Shown: positions 1-8,505, counted from the stretch's first letter. The stretch: DNA of 64,000 nt from Pseudoflavonifractor phocaeensis (GCF_021531375.1 NZ_JADYTU010000001.1:214151-278150), one strand, 5' to 3'. Program-made: numbers and translations. Notes: generated from the sequence alone by a model not told the origin.

Positions 1-169
1 GGTGGTCGGCCACCACCATGCCCAGAATGGAGTCCCCCAGAAATTCCAGCCGCTCGTTGCTGGAGAGCCTGCCCCGGCTCTCGTTGGCGCAGGAACTGTG
101 GGTCAGGGCATTTTCCAGCAGCTTCTGGTTTTGAAAGGTATACCCCAGTTTTTCTTCTAAGGTCTTCAT
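1..169 (-). CDS. rnc: Ribonuclease III, N-terminal part (cut by window edge)
   Basis: Only the first 56 codons are present; the gene runs off the left edge. It begins [12 protein letters not shown] and contains the RNase III signature stretch [18 protein letters not shown], which carries the Glu/Asp residues that bind catalytic metal in the nuclease domain. RNase III cleaves double-stranded RNA during rRNA and mRNA processing. An AGGAGACC ribosome binding site lies just upstream of the ATG. It follows acpP on the same strand, the usual Firmicute order (acpP-rnc), with a terminator-like hairpin between them. Confidence 0.93.
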   Translation of the reverse strand, partial: MKTLEEKLGYTFQNQKLLENALTHSSCANESRGRLSSNERLEFLGDSILGMVVADH

Positions 170-188
170 ACAGGTCTCCTTAGACAAG

Positions 189-217
189 GCAAAACTCCGC
201 CGCAGGCGGAGTTTTGC
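189..217 (-). terminator. Hairpin terminator between acpP and rnc
   Basis: A perfect 13-bp inverted repeat (189-201 with 205-217, 3-nt loop) whose outer arm ends in GTTTTG on both strands. It lies between acpP and rnc, so it could end the acpP message or partly uncouple rnc from it. Confidence 0.65.
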
Positions 218-229
218 GTGTTTTTCGAA

Positions 230-463
230 TCAGTCGATCTTGTTCTGCAGGAAACGAACCAGATCTCCCACGGTGCTGATGGAAGAGGCCTCCTCTTCGC
301 CCAGCTCATCAATACCGAACTCCTCTTCCAGAGCCATGGAGAGGTCCACGATGTCCACGGAATCGGCGTTCAGATCATCGGCAAAGGAAGTATCCAGGGT
401 GATGGTGTCCGCATCCACATTGAACTGCTCGGCAATGAGCGCTCTCAGTTTCTCAAAGATCAT
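230..463 (-). CDS. acpP: Acyl carrier protein
   Basis: A 77-residue acidic protein with the ACP phosphopantetheine site DSVDIVD; Ser at about residue 35 is the attachment point. Length, acidity and the four-helix ACP pattern (FADDLNADSVDIVDLSMALEE read in parts) match the type II fatty acid synthase carrier, which shuttles acyl chains in the cytosol. A GAAGGAG ribosome binding site precedes the ATG. A strong sigma-A promoter lies about 45 bp upstream, and rnc follows. ACPs of secondary metabolism look similar, but the rnc linkage argues for the primary carrier. Confidence 0.95.
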   Translation of the reverse strand: MIFEKLRALIAEQFNVDADTITLDTSFADDLNADSVDIVDLSMALEEEFGIDELGEEEASSISTVGDLVRFLQNKID

Positions 464-508
464 ATTCGCTGCTCCTTCATTTGTGCCCCAGGCACTTTTT
501 CTTCCCTT

Positions 509-537
509 ACTATATGCAGAATCTTCCGGGCTGTCAA
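509..537 (-). promoter_or_regulatory. Sigma-A promoter for acpP
   Basis: On the minus strand TTGACA (532-537), a 17-bp spacer and TATAGT (509-514) form a near-consensus sigma-A promoter pointing at acpP. I saw no FapR-like operator next to it. Confidence 0.8.
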
Positions 538-704
538 TAGGGATTTTTCATTTTGCACACTTTGACCAGGAAATTCACCACGTCTGCGCCGGGGAGCTTC
601 CGGGCGGAGATGGCACAAAAGAGGGGCGGAGCCTTTCAAACAGCGGGAGGAAAGTGAGCCGAGCGGGCAACCGCTGCTGCGGGCCCGCGGCAGAGAAAAT
701 ACAG

Positions 705-734
705 TTAGACAAACGCATCATGTAGTGGTAAAAT
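705..734 (+). promoter_or_regulatory. Possible promoter for sufC
   Basis: TTAGAC (705-710), an 18-bp spacer and TAAAAT (729-734) form a moderate sigma-A-like promoter about 100 bp upstream of sufC. The leader then holds a short GC hairpin (CCCGC-ACCT-GCGGG near 762-776). I could not match an Rrf2/IscR-type operator with confidence. The rest of the 464-833 gap shows no convincing gene. Confidence 0.4.
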
Positions 735-833
735 AACCATACTGCGAATACCCCCTGTTTTCCCGCACCTGCGGGCGGGATGAGAGAAGAACGACGGCCC
801 TGCGGGGCCGGAGAGATATAACGGAGGAAGCCT

Positions 834-1562
834 ATGTTAGAGTTACAGCATATCAGCTTCGGTGTGGAGCAGGATGGCGAGGACAAGAATATCCTTCGGG
901 ACATCAATCTGACCATCCAGGAGCGCTTCGTGGCTATTACCGGCCCAAACGGCGGCGGCAAGTCCACCCTGGCCAAAGTCATTGCCGGTATTTTGACGCC
1001 CACCGAGGGAAGAATCCTTTTGGACGGGGAGGATATCACCAGACTGAACATCACCGAGCGGGCCCGGAAGGGGATCAGCTTCGCCTTCCAGCAGCCGGTA
1101 CGCTTCAAGGGCTTGACGGTGAAGGACCTGATCACCCTGGCCAGCGGCAAGGCCATCGGCGTGCCCGAGGCATGCAACTACTTGTCTGAGGTGGGTCTGT
1201 GCGCCAAGGACTATATCGACCGGGAGGTGGACGCCTCCCTGTCCGGCGGCGAGCTGAAGCGCATCGAGATCGCCATGATCATGGCCCGGTCCACCAAGCT
1301 GTCCGTCTTTGACGAGCCGGAGGCCGGCATCGACCTGTGGTCCTTCTCCAACCTGATCCAGGTCTTCGAGCACCTGCACGAGAAGATCAACGGCTCTATC
1401 CTCATCATCTCCCACCAGGAGCGGATCCTGAACATTGCCGACCGGATCATCGTCCTGGCCGACGGCAAGGTCCAGCAGGACGGAGCCCGGAAGGATATCC
1501 TGCCCGGGCTGCTGGAAGCGGCGCCCGCGGCGTGCAGCGCCCTGACGGACAAGGTGCGCTAA
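834..1562 (+). CDS. sufC: Fe-S cluster assembly ATPase SufC
   Basis: A 242-residue ABC ATPase with Walker A GPNGGGKST (residues 37-45), signature LSGGELKR (about 134-141) and Walker B with the SufC-type sequence VFDEPEAGID (about 156-165). SufC powers the SufB scaffold that builds iron-sulfur clusters in the cytosol. GGAGGAAGCCT before the ATG fixes the start. Its partner sufB follows after an unusual 200-bp gap, and no sufD, sufS or sufU is seen nearby. The pair therefore resembles the minimal two-component SufCB (SMS-like) systems of archaea and anaerobic Clostridia. A transport role is unlikely, because SufC signatures are specific and no permease is adjacent. Confidence 0.92.
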   Translation: MLELQHISFGVEQDGEDKNILRDINLTIQERFVAITGPNGGGKSTLAKVIAGILTPTEGRILLDGEDITRLNITERARKGISFAFQQPVRFKGLTVKDLITLASGKAIGVPEACNYLSEVGLCAKDYIDREVDASLSGGELKRIEIAMIMARSTKLSVFDEPEAGIDLWSFSNLIQVFEHLHEKINGSILIISHQERILNIADRIIVLADGKVQQDGARKDILPGLLEAAPAACSALTDKVR

Positions 1563-1762
1563 TACTTTTTCAGAAAAGACTTCGATTTAGGCTCTTTATG
1601 CTGCGGCTCTCCGCAGCTGTGAAACCCAAAAATGGTTTTGCAAAATCAGTAAGGCACGGTTTTTCGCTCCGCGTTTCATGCGGAGCCTGCGGACCCTTGG
1701 TTCGCAGGGATGAGAACAGTTGTAAGTGTTTTCATCAGAAAACGGTATAAGGAGGAAGCGCA
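1563..1762 (+). other. Hairpin-rich spacer between sufC and sufB
   Basis: This 200-bp gap inside a presumed operon has no plausible ORF. It contains three successive GC hairpins: 1601-1606 with 1611-1616, 1666-1672 with 1680-1686, and 1686-1691 with 1703-1708. None has a clear T-run, so they are not typical terminators. They may affect RNA processing or the sufC:sufB ratio; that is inference. Confidence 0.4.
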
Positions 1763-2680
1763 ATGGATGCGATCCAGAAAAACCTGCTGGCGCAGGTAGC
1801 TCAGCTGCATGAGGTGCCCGAGGGCGCCTACAACATCCGGGCCAACGGCAAGTCTGCCGCCCGGAATACCACCGCCCACATCGACATCGTCTCCAAGACG
1901 GACAAGGACGGCATCGACATCATCATCAAGCCCGGCACCAAGAACGAATCTGTCCATATCCCCGTGGTCCTCAGCGAGAGCGGGCTGACCGAGACGGTGT
2001 ACAACGACTTTTTCATAGGTGAGGACTGCGACGTGACCATCGTGGCTGGCTGCGGCATCCACAACTGCGGAGTGCAGAACTCCGAGCACTCGGGTATCCA
2101 CACCTTCCATGTGGGCAAAAACGCGAAGGTGCGCTATGTGGAGCGCCACTACGGAGAGGGGGACGGCCTGGGCGAGAACATTATGAACCCCACCACTGTG
2201 GTGGAGATGGACGAGGGCGGTTACATGGAGATGGAGACCACCCAAATCAAGGGGGTGGACTCCACCGTCCGTACCACCAAGGCGACGCTGGGACCCAACG
2301 CCACCCTTATTATCAAGGAGAAAGTCATGACCCACGGCAAGCAGTTGGCCAAGTCCGACTTCACCGTGGATCTGGACGGCGAGGGCTGCCACACCAATGT
2401 GATTTCCCGGTCTGTGGCCCGGGGGGAGTCTAAGCAGGTGTTCCTGGCCCGGATCAATGGCAACGCCGCCTGTTACGGCCACTCCGAATGTGACGCCATC
2501 ATTATGGATCAGGGTGTGGTGTCCGCAATCCCCGAGGTCACGGCCAACTGTCTGGACGCCCAGCTGGTCCACGAGGCCGCCATCGGAAAGATCGCCGGGG
2601 AGCAGCTGATCAAGCTGATGACCCTGGGCCTTACCGAGAAGGAAGCGGAGGAGCAGATCGTCAACGGATTTTTAAAGTGA
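1763..2680 (+). CDS. sufB: SufB/SufD-family Fe-S assembly scaffold
   Basis: A 305-residue member of the SufB/SufD family, shorter than classical SufB (about 470 residues) because the N-terminal region is missing. It keeps the beta-helix core and the C-terminal hallmark VHEAAIGKIAGEQL followed by the GLTEKEAEEQIVNGF helix pair that binds SufC. Several Cys residues in the core (for example CGIHNCG and NAACYGHSEC) could hold cluster or sulfur. AAGGAGGAAGCGCA precedes the ATG. With SufC alone upstream, it probably acts as a homodimer in a SufB2C2 complex, the minimal arrangement known from methanogens and some Clostridia. Confidence 0.9.
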   Translation: MDAIQKNLLAQVAQLHEVPEGAYNIRANGKSAARNTTAHIDIVSKTDKDGIDIIIKPGTKNESVHIPVVLSESGLTETVYNDFFIGEDCDVTIVAGCGIHNCGVQNSEHSGIHTFHVGKNAKVRYVERHYGEGDGLGENIMNPTTVVEMDEGGYMEMETTQIKGVDSTVRTTKATLGPNATLIIKEKVMTHGKQLAKSDFTVDLDGEGCHTNVISRSVARGESKQVFLARINGNAACYGHSECDAIIMDQGVVSAIPEVTANCLDAQLVHEAAIGKIAGEQLIKLMTLGLTEKEAEEQIVNGFLK

Positions 2681-2684
2681 GAAC

Positions 2685-2712
2685 AAGGGGGCGTGAGAAC
2701 GCCCCCTTTTTG
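2685..2712 (+). terminator. Rho-independent terminator of sufCB
   Basis: A 9-bp GC-rich stem (AAGGGGGCG with CGCCCCCTT), 6-nt loop and a T run starting five bases after the sufB stop codon. Confidence 0.9.
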
Positions 2713-2722
2713 AAAGCACGGT

Positions 2723-3002
2723 GTAAATTTTAGTTTAACGGGCCGATTGCGTTGTGGAGGCATGTAGGGCAAGGGCAGCTCCCATTTTCGATTCGTAGGA
2801 GTGGCCCTCAATGGCCGCCCGTGGTCGCATCGTGAAGGTGTGCACTGGTAGGGCGGGGGCTTGCCCCCCGCCGCGGCGGCCCCAAGGGGCCGCCCTACGG
2901 GCGGGGCGTCCAGAGGCCGCCCCCTACGAAGCCATATTGTGAACCGTGCGTAGGGGGCGGCGTCCCCGACGCCCCATAATACATCCATAAACTAAAATTT
3001 AC
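2723..3002. repeat. 280-bp terminal-inverted-repeat element, copy 1 (MITE-like)
   Basis: It is bounded by a perfect 15-bp inverted repeat, GTAAATTTTAGTTTA (2723-2737) and its complement (2988-3002). The interior is very GC-rich, with nested palindromes around TAGGGCGGGGGC and GGCCGCCCTAC, and has no plausible ORF. A nearly identical copy in the same orientation sits at 9713-9990. Non-coding, short, TIR-bounded and repeated, it fits a MITE or a related dispersed intergenic repeat. It ends 21 bp before the nnr start codon, leaving only the ribosome binding site between. Confidence 0.85.
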
Positions 3003-3023
3003 CCACTGGAAAGGAGTTTCCCC

Positions 3024-4697
3024 ATGCAGATTTTAGCCAGCACCCGGCAGATGCGGGAACTGGACCGCATTGCCATCCAGGAGCGGGGGGTCCCCTCCCT
3101 GGACCTGATGGAGCGGGCCGCCCAGGCGGTGGCGGAGGCGGTGCGGGATGTGCTGGGGCCCGAAGAAAACCGGGGGCCTCTTGCCCGATCCTTCGGCCTG
3201 ATCGTGAGCACCGGGGAACAGCCGCCCACCGAGGCAGAGCAGCGGGAGATGGACGAGCTGCGCGCCATTGTGGAGTCCAAAAACGCCGATCCGACCCCTC
3301 GGGTGGCGGTGTTCTGCGGTCCCGGCAACAACGGGGGCGACGGCGTGGCCGCCGCCCGGCTGCTGCGGGGCATGGGCTATCAGGTCCGGGCCTTCCTGGT
3401 GGGGGACCGGGATAAAATGACGCCTGATGCCAAAGCCATGGAGGAAAAACTCGTCGCTGCCGGAGGCGAGCTGGAGCCCTTCTGCCCCGAGGAACCCCGG
3501 CAGAATGTGTGGCTGACCACCTGCGACTGCATGGTGGACGCTCTGTTCGGCGTCGGGCTGAGACGGCCGGTGGCCGGAGCCTTTTTGACCGCCGTCCGGA
3601 TCATGAACGACAGGCCCTGCCCTGTGGTAGCCTGCGACGTCCCTTCCGGGGTGGACGGGGACACCGGACAGATTTTGGGTGAGGCGGTCCGGGCCAAGGT
3701 CACCGTCACCTTCACCTGCGCCAAGCCCGGCCTGTACCTGGGAGAGGGGGGCGCCTGTGCCGGGAAAGTGCGGGTGGCCCACATCGGTATTCCTCACGAT
3801 CTGATCCATCAGCAGCTTTTACGCCAGCCTGAGACGGCAAAGGTGATGGACGGAGGACGGTACGTCCTGCCCCGCCGGCCCCGTACCGCCCACAAGGGGG
3901 AGTTCGGAAAGGTCTTCATTCTGGCCGGCTCCGAGGGTTACACCGGGGCTCCTGTTCTGGCCGCCCGGGCCGCTGTCCGCGCCGGAGCAGGTCTGGTGTT
4001 TCTGGGAGTGCCCCGGGAGGTCTATCCCATCGTGGCTGTCAAATGCGATGAGGCCATGGCCTTCCCTCTGCCTGAGAAATATGATAAAATACTGGAGATG
4101 GCCAGGGGCTGCGACGTGGCCCTCATCGGCCCCGGTCTGGGCCGGGCGCCCGAGACAGAGATGCTGGTCCGCCGGCTGCTGGCGGACCTGGGCATCCCCG
4201 TGGTACTGGATGCCGATGGCATAAACGCCCTTTCCGGGCATATAGATAGTCTGGACAAACGCTCCGCCCTCACGGTGCTGACGCCCCACGACGGGGAGTT
4301 CCAGCGGCTGACGGGCTGCCAACTGCCCATTCGGGACCGGCTGACCGCCGCCCGGGAGTTTGCAAAGGCCCACCGCTGTGTCCTGGTCCTCAAGGGCCAT
4401 GGCACCGTCACCGCCGCGCCGGACGGAGAGGTCTGGATCTGCGGCGCCGGGAACCCCGGCATGGCCAAGGGGGGCTCCGGCGACGTGCTGGCGGGGATGC
4501 TGGCTGCCCTGCTGGGGCAGAAGCACCTGCGCGGTCCCTATGCCCATCCGGGAAAGCTGGTGGCCTGCGGCGTCTATTACCACGCCCAGGCCGGGGACAG
4601 CTGTGCCCGGCGGTTGGGAGAATACGGCATGACTCCAAGCGATATGATCGAGGCGCTGCCTCAGATCCTTCTGAAGCACGAGGAGCGGGGGCAATAA
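3024..4697 (+). CDS. nnr: Bifunctional NAD(P)HX epimerase/dehydratase
   Basis: A 557-residue fusion that repairs hydrated NADH and NADPH. The N-terminal YjeF epimerase domain (about 1-230) has the FCGPGNNGGDG motif. The C-terminal ADP-dependent dehydratase domain (about 250-550, ribokinase-like) has AHKGEFGKVFILAGS, VLTPHDGEFQRL and the nucleotide-binding GNPGMAKGGSGDVLAG, whose GSGD holds the catalytic Asp. GAAAGGAG precedes the ATG. The inverted-repeat element fills the space directly upstream, so promoter signals may lie within or before it. A lipoprotein and alr follow at short spacing and are probably co-transcribed. Confidence 0.95.
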   Translation: MQILASTRQMRELDRIAIQERGVPSLDLMERAAQAVAEAVRDVLGPEENRGPLARSFGLIVSTGEQPPTEAEQREMDELRAIVESKNADPTPRVAVFCGPGNNGGDGVAAARLLRGMGYQVRAFLVGDRDKMTPDAKAMEEKLVAAGGELEPFCPEEPRQNVWLTTCDCMVDALFGVGLRRPVAGAFLTAVRIMNDRPCPVVACDVPSGVDGDTGQILGEAVRAKVTVTFTCAKPGLYLGEGGACAGKVRVAHIGIPHDLIHQQLLRQPETAKVMDGGRYVLPRRPRTAHKGEFGKVFILAGSEGYTGAPVLAARAAVRAGAGLVFLGVPREVYPIVAVKCDEAMAFPLPEKYDKILEMARGCDVALIGPGLGRAPETEMLVRRLLADLGIPVVLDADGINALSGHIDSLDKRSALTVLTPHDGEFQRLTGCQLPIRDRLTAAREFAKAHRCVLVLKGHGTVTAAPDGEVWICGAGNPGMAKGGSGDVLAGMLAALLGQKHLRGPYAHPGKLVACGVYYHAQAGDSCARRLGEYGMTPSDMIEALPQILLKHEERGQ

Positions 4698-4727
4698 GCC
4701 GGAGGTTCCTGAAAAGGGAGGAAAAGT

Positions 4728-5315
4728 GTGCGTAAACTGCTGTTTTGCGTACCAATGATGATCCTGCTGCTGGCAGCCTGCGGAGGCGGAACAGCGGGCG
4801 GGAGCGAGGAAGAGACGTTGGCTCTGGCCATCCGGGGGGAGTATCTGGAGATGACCTCCTGTGCGGCCACGGCGGAGGTCACCGCCGATTACGGCCAGCG
4901 GGTCTATCAATACACCATGTCGGTGGAGGCCTCGGAGGAGGAGACCGCCTTGGTCATCACCGCGCCGGAGACGGTGGCGGGGATCACCGCCCGTCTGAAG
5001 GGAAAGGACAGCCTGCTGGAATATGACGGCATTGCGGTGGAGACCGGCCCCATGAATCAGCAGGGGCTTACTCCGGTGTCCGCCGTCCCGGCTCTGCTGG
5101 AGGAGACCCGGTCCGGCTACATGCGTGCCTGCGCCCTGGAGGAGGACGGCACCCTGCTTCGGATGGACTGCGGCGACCCGGAGGGCGAGCCGGGCAAGGG
5201 GGTGGAGACCACCCTCTGGTTTGACGCGGATACCCACGCTCTGGCACGGGGAGAGATCCGCGTGGACGGCTTCCGGGCCATTTTATGTGAGTTCACTCAA
5301 TTTACAAAAGAATGA
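4728..5315 (+). CDS. Putative lipoprotein between nnr and alr
   Basis: A 195-residue exported protein starting at GTG behind GGGAGGAAAA. The N-terminus MRKLLFCVPMMILLLAAC is a type II signal peptide with lipobox LLAAC, so Cys18 should be lipidated and the protein anchored outside the membrane. The mature part is mostly beta-like and acidic, resembling small LolA-like outer-surface lipoproteins (measure of lipid or cell-wall binding unproven). It sits between nnr and alr with gaps of 30 and 12 bp, so it is likely in their operon. I do not recognise a family with certainty. Confidence 0.75.
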   Translation: MRKLLFCVPMMILLLAACGGGTAGGSEEETLALAIRGEYLEMTSCAATAEVTADYGQRVYQYTMSVEASEEETALVITAPETVAGITARLKGKDSLLEYDGIAVETGPMNQQGLTPVSAVPALLEETRSGYMRACALEEDGTLLRMDCGDPEGEPGKGVETTLWFDADTHALARGEIRVDGFRAILCEFTQFTKE

Positions 5316-5327
5316 GAAGGGATCAAC

Positions 5328-6479
5328 ATGACAGACATTACCAAGATGCGGACCTGGGCGGAGATCGACCTGGGGGCGCTGGAGCACAACTACCGTGCGC
5401 TGCGGGCCATGGCGCCCCGGGACTGTAAGTTCCTGGGACTGGTGAAGGCCAACGCCTACGGCCACGGTGCGCCCCGGATCGCCCGGAAACTCCAGGAGCT
5501 GGGGGCGGATATGCTGGCGGTGGCCTGCCTGGCCGAGGCCATGGAGCTGCGGCGGGCGGGGATCACTCTGCCCATCCTGTGCCTGGGGCAGACGCCGGTG
5601 GAGCTGGCGCCCATGCTGCTGGAGTACGATGTGACCCAGACGGTGGAGGATCTGGACACCGGAAAGGCCCTGTCCCTGGCCGCCGCGGCCGCCGGAAAGA
5701 CCTTGAAGATCCATGTGAAGCTGGACACCGGGATGAGCCGGCTGGGCTTCCTCTGGCGGAAGGGCGGGGACAACGCGGACCTGCTGGACGAGATCACCGC
5801 CCTGTGCGCGCTGCCCGGCCTGGAGGCGGAGGGCATGTTCACCCACTTTGCCGACGCCGACGGCAGCGAGGAATATACGATGGACCAGCTGACCCGGTTC
5901 CTGGACGCGCGGGCGGCGCTGGAGGCCCGGGGGATCACCTTCGCAATTTACCATTGCGGGGCCAGTGCCGCTGTGTTAAACTATCCCTGTACCCATATGA
6001 ACATGATCCGTCCCGGCATCGCCCTGTACGGCTACTACCCCGCACCCGGCATGGAGGGGCTGGACGGCCCCGGTCTGGAGCCGGTGATGACGGTGAAAAG
6101 CCGGATCTGTGCCATCCGCCGGGTCCCGGCGGGCACCAGCGTCAGCTATGGCCGCACCGCCGTCCTGGAGCGGGACTCCCGTCTGGCGGTGGTCCCCATC
6201 GGCTACGGGGACGGTTATCCCAGAAAGCTGTCCAACCAGATGAATATGGTCATTCGAGGCGTGGCCTGTCCCATCGTGGGGCGGATCTGCATGGACATGT
6301 GCATGGTGGACGTCACCGACCTGCCTGAGGCGGAGGTGGGGGACACGGCGGTGGTCTACGGCCCGGAGCTGACGGAGCGGGCTGCGGAGCTGACCGGCAC
6401 CATCGTATACGAATTGCTGTGCGACGTGACTGCCCGGGTCCCCCGCGTCTATTTGGAGCCGGAGACCGGGATCCGGTGA
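5328..6479 (+). CDS. alr: Alanine racemase
   Basis: A 383-residue PLP enzyme interconverting L- and D-alanine for peptidoglycan. The N-terminal TIM barrel has LVKANAYGHG with the PLP Lys40; the second catalytic base is the Tyr in VSYGRTA in the C-terminal beta domain. Other hallmarks are KLDTGMSRLGF, MIRPGIALYGYYP and GRICMDMCMVDVT. The AGAAGGGATCAAC ribosome binding site lies 12 bp after the preceding lipoprotein gene. In many Firmicutes alr is followed by the MazEF toxin-antitoxin pair; here only the toxin is seen. Confidence 0.97.
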   Translation: MTDITKMRTWAEIDLGALEHNYRALRAMAPRDCKFLGLVKANAYGHGAPRIARKLQELGADMLAVACLAEAMELRRAGITLPILCLGQTPVELAPMLLEYDVTQTVEDLDTGKALSLAAAAAGKTLKIHVKLDTGMSRLGFLWRKGGDNADLLDEITALCALPGLEAEGMFTHFADADGSEEYTMDQLTRFLDARAALEARGITFAIYHCGASAAVLNYPCTHMNMIRPGIALYGYYPAPGMEGLDGPGLEPVMTVKSRICAIRRVPAGTSVSYGRTAVLERDSRLAVVPIGYGDGYPRKLSNQMNMVIRGVACPIVGRICMDMCMVDVTDLPEAEVGDTAVVYGPELTERAAELTGTIVYELLCDVTARVPRVYLEPETGIR

Positions 6480-6759
6480 AAAAAGGAGCCGAGGGGACAG
6501 GGACAAGTCCTGGGGCGCCTTGTCCCCGTGCGTGACCGCCCGCCCCGTCCCTTCATAGGATGACTTGGAGCAGCGGAGGCGCGGGCGCTTCCGAGGGCGA
6601 AGGCGCGGCGGGATGGCTGCTTCTCCGCCGGAAAAAACGGCATGGGCGGGAAGCAGGTATAATTCCCGCCGCTCCGTGGGAGACTCATAGTACAGCGTTA
6701 CATAAGACCGACGCAAGGCCTGTAACGCGTGCTATCCTTCCAGCGGAGTGTGAACGTAT

Positions 6760-7125
6760 GTGGACAACAGTGTGAGACGAGGCGACATCTTTTACGCCGA
6801 TCTAAGCCCGGTGGTGGGCAGCGAGCAGGGAGGCGTGCGGCCGGTTCTCATTGTGCAGAATGACACCGGAAACCGGCACAGCCCCACCGTGATCGCAGCC
6901 GCCATCACCTCTCAGACGGGGAAGGCCAGACTGCCCACCCATATCTCGGTGGCTCCCCTCAGCTGCGGCCTGCCCAAGGAGTCTATTATCCTGCTGGAGC
7001 AGGTGCGGACTCTGGATAAGCGGCGGCTGAGGGAAAAGATGGGGCGGCTGGACGACGGAGTGATGAAGCAGGTGGACGCCGCCATCGCCGTCAGCTTTGG
7101 CCTCCACCCGGAGACCATGGTGTGA
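6760..7125 (+). CDS. mazF: MazF/PemK-family endoribonuclease toxin, no antitoxin visible
   Basis: A 121-residue MazF/EndoA toxin: [29 protein letters not shown] and [11 protein letters not shown] are the core motifs, and the Arg and Thr/Ser positions of the catalytic face are present. The family cuts mRNA at short motifs, in Bacillus at UACAU. The start is a GTG (6760) with a modest GCGGAG ribosome binding site; a second GTG at 6772 is possible. The usual antitoxin gene between alr and mazF is missing: the 280-bp gap 6480-6759 has no MazE-like ORF on either strand. Confidence 0.93.
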   Translation: MDNSVRRGDIFYADLSPVVGSEQGGVRPVLIVQNDTGNRHSPTVIAAAITSQTGKARLPTHISVAPLSCGLPKESIILLEQVRTLDKRRLREKMGRLDDGVMKQVDAAIAVSFGLHPETMV

Positions 7126-7131
7126 CCAGAG

Positions 7132-7154
7132 GGAGCCGCCCCATCGGCGGCTCC
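7132..7154 (+). terminator. Hairpin after mazF
   Basis: A perfect 9-bp stem GGAGCCGCC/GGCGGCTCC with a 5-nt loop begins 7 bp after the mazF stop. There is no strong T run, so termination may be weak. The gap to 7363 holds no other recognisable gene. Confidence 0.5.
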
Positions 7155-7362
7155 TACATAATGTCTGATGAATTGACCGCTTTGCGGTTTGTTCCCGCGG
7201 CTTTGGAAAAGAGAACAGCAGCCATTACGGCAATGGGTCAACACAGAAGGACAAGGGCCTTGGCGGTGAAGCCGCAGGACCTCCCCGTTGGGACGAGAGC
7301 GATGGGCCTGGTTCCATGCACGCTACATTCAGAAAACGGACCTCAGATAAGGAGTATTTACC

Positions 7363-7896
7363 ATGAAGACACGCAGCAAATGGATCGCGCTGGCCTCCGC
7401 TTTTGGGCTGACCGCCCTTTGCGTGGGGGCGGCCCTGGCCACCGGCGGGGACCAGAACGACCCCCTGGTCACCCTGAGTTATCTGGAGCAGACGGCCCTT
7501 CCCGGTGTGGTGGAGCAGGTAGAGCTCAAGTCCACCGCTCGTCAGGCGGAGCTGGAAAAGGCGCTGGCGGACCAGATCGCCAAGTACAAGCAGGAGATCA
7601 CCGCTCTGGCAGGCTCAGGCTCCGCGGGCAGCGCCTCCTATACCCTGGTCACTCTGACCAGCGGCCAAACCATGTCCTTGGACGTGGGCTGCGAGGTCAT
7701 GCTCCGGGTGGGGACGGCAAAGGTCAACTCCAATACCAATCCGGCCCTGATTGACATTGCCTCCGGAGATGCCGTCAACAACGGAACATCCCTCGCCAAG
7801 AACCACCTCTATATGGCCACGATCCCCGACCGGACCCTGACCCCCACCGCCGACACGGTTAAGCTGCTGGTCCGGGGCGGGTACAGCGTGGCATAA
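7363..7896 (+). CDS. Secreted protein of unknown function
   Basis: A 177-residue protein with a Sec signal peptide (MKTRSKWIALASAFGLTALC, cleavage near ALAT). An amphipathic, probably coiled-coil stretch follows (ELEKALADQIAKYKQEITAL), then a Ser/Gly linker and a compact C-terminal domain ending LVRGGYSVA. ATAAGGAGTATTTACC precedes the ATG. The C-terminal part (VTLTSGQTMSLDVGCEVMLRVG) looks like a small beta domain seen in hypothetical secreted proteins of gut Clostridia. I do not recognise a defined family. It stands alone, followed by a strong bidirectional terminator. Confidence 0.75.
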   Translation: MKTRSKWIALASAFGLTALCVGAALATGGDQNDPLVTLSYLEQTALPGVVEQVELKSTARQAELEKALADQIAKYKQEITALAGSGSAGSASYTLVTLTSGQTMSLDVGCEVMLRVGTAKVNSNTNPALIDIASGDAVNNGTSLAKNHLYMATIPDRTLTPTADTVKLLVRGGYSVA

Positions 7897-7910
7897 ATGC
7901 CAGAACAGAT

Positions 7911-7946
7911 AAAAAAGAAGGACTGCACCGCAGTCCTTCTTTTTTT
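7911..7946. terminator. Bidirectional terminator shared with rhomboid gene
   Basis: A long stem (AAGAAGGACTGC with GCAGTCCTTCTT plus A/T extensions) flanked by A and T runs ends both the forward gene at 7363 and the reverse rhomboid gene, whose TAA stop (7945-7947) falls in the T run. Confidence 0.9.
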
Positions 7947-8505
7947 ATCGTTTACTCATCCCAAAGCCCAGGGCCGCGCCGCAGACGCCGCCGATGATAT
8001 GGGTCAGCTGGGACACATTGTCCTGCGCGGTGAAGGCGTCTACCACCTCGCCGCCCAAATAGAGGATCACCACCAGGATCAAGGTCAGGGGGATGGTCCC
8101 CTCTTTCATCCCGGCCAGGGAGGACAGGACAATCATCATAAAGACAATGCCGCTGGCCCCCAGCAGGGCGGTGCCGGGGAAGAGGAGAAACTGGACCAGG
8201 CCGGACACCAGAGCGGTGACGAGGATACAGAACAGCAGCTTCCTGGAACCGTATTTCTCCTCCAGGGGAGGGCCTACCACCAACAGGAGCATCATGTTGC
8301 CCATGTAGTGGGCATACCCGGAGTGGCCCAGGACGTGGCCCACCATCCTTACATAGGTCAAGGGATCGGAGAGCGGGGCACGGTAGACACAGAACAGCAG
8401 AGAGGTGGTCCAGCCGCCGGTGAACATTCCCAGCACCAGCGCTCCCAGAGAGAGCAGCGCGAACGTCAGGACTACCGGAGCGTTATACTGTACCCGGAAG
8501 CGCAT
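7945..8505 (-). CDS. Rhomboid-family intramembrane serine protease
   Basis: A 186-residue polytopic membrane protein. The rhomboid features are present: HxxxN-type motif in HSGYAHYMGNMMLLLVVGPPLEEKYG, the catalytic serine in GASG of LLGASGIVFMM, and the partner histidine in LTHIIGG. About six membrane segments are predicted by eye. Rhomboids cleave transmembrane segments of substrate proteins. Its ATG overlaps the serA stop codon by one base, so it is translated from the serC-serA message, a linkage I cannot explain functionally. Confidence 0.9.
   Translation of the reverse strand: MRFRVQYNAPVVLTFALLSLGALVLGMFTGGWTTSLLFCVYRAPLSDPLTYVRMVGHVLGHSGYAHYMGNMMLLLVVGPPLEEKYGSRKLLFCILVTALVSGLVQFLLFPGTALLGASGIVFMMIVLSSLAGMKEGTIPLTLILVVILYLGGEVVDAFTAQDNVSQLTHIIGGVCGAALGFGMSKR

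Noticed and set aside
5976..6716. Reverse ORF over the alr-mazF gap as a missing MazE antitoxin
   Set aside because: The frame is the antisense of alr plus the gap and shows no AbrB or MazE motif, so it does not explain the missing antitoxin.
7122..7754. 210-codon plus ORF covering the gap after mazF and the start of the secreted-protein gene
   Set aside because: Its C-terminal two thirds are a shifted frame of the signal-peptide gene at 7363; the N-terminal part covers a terminator-like hairpin.
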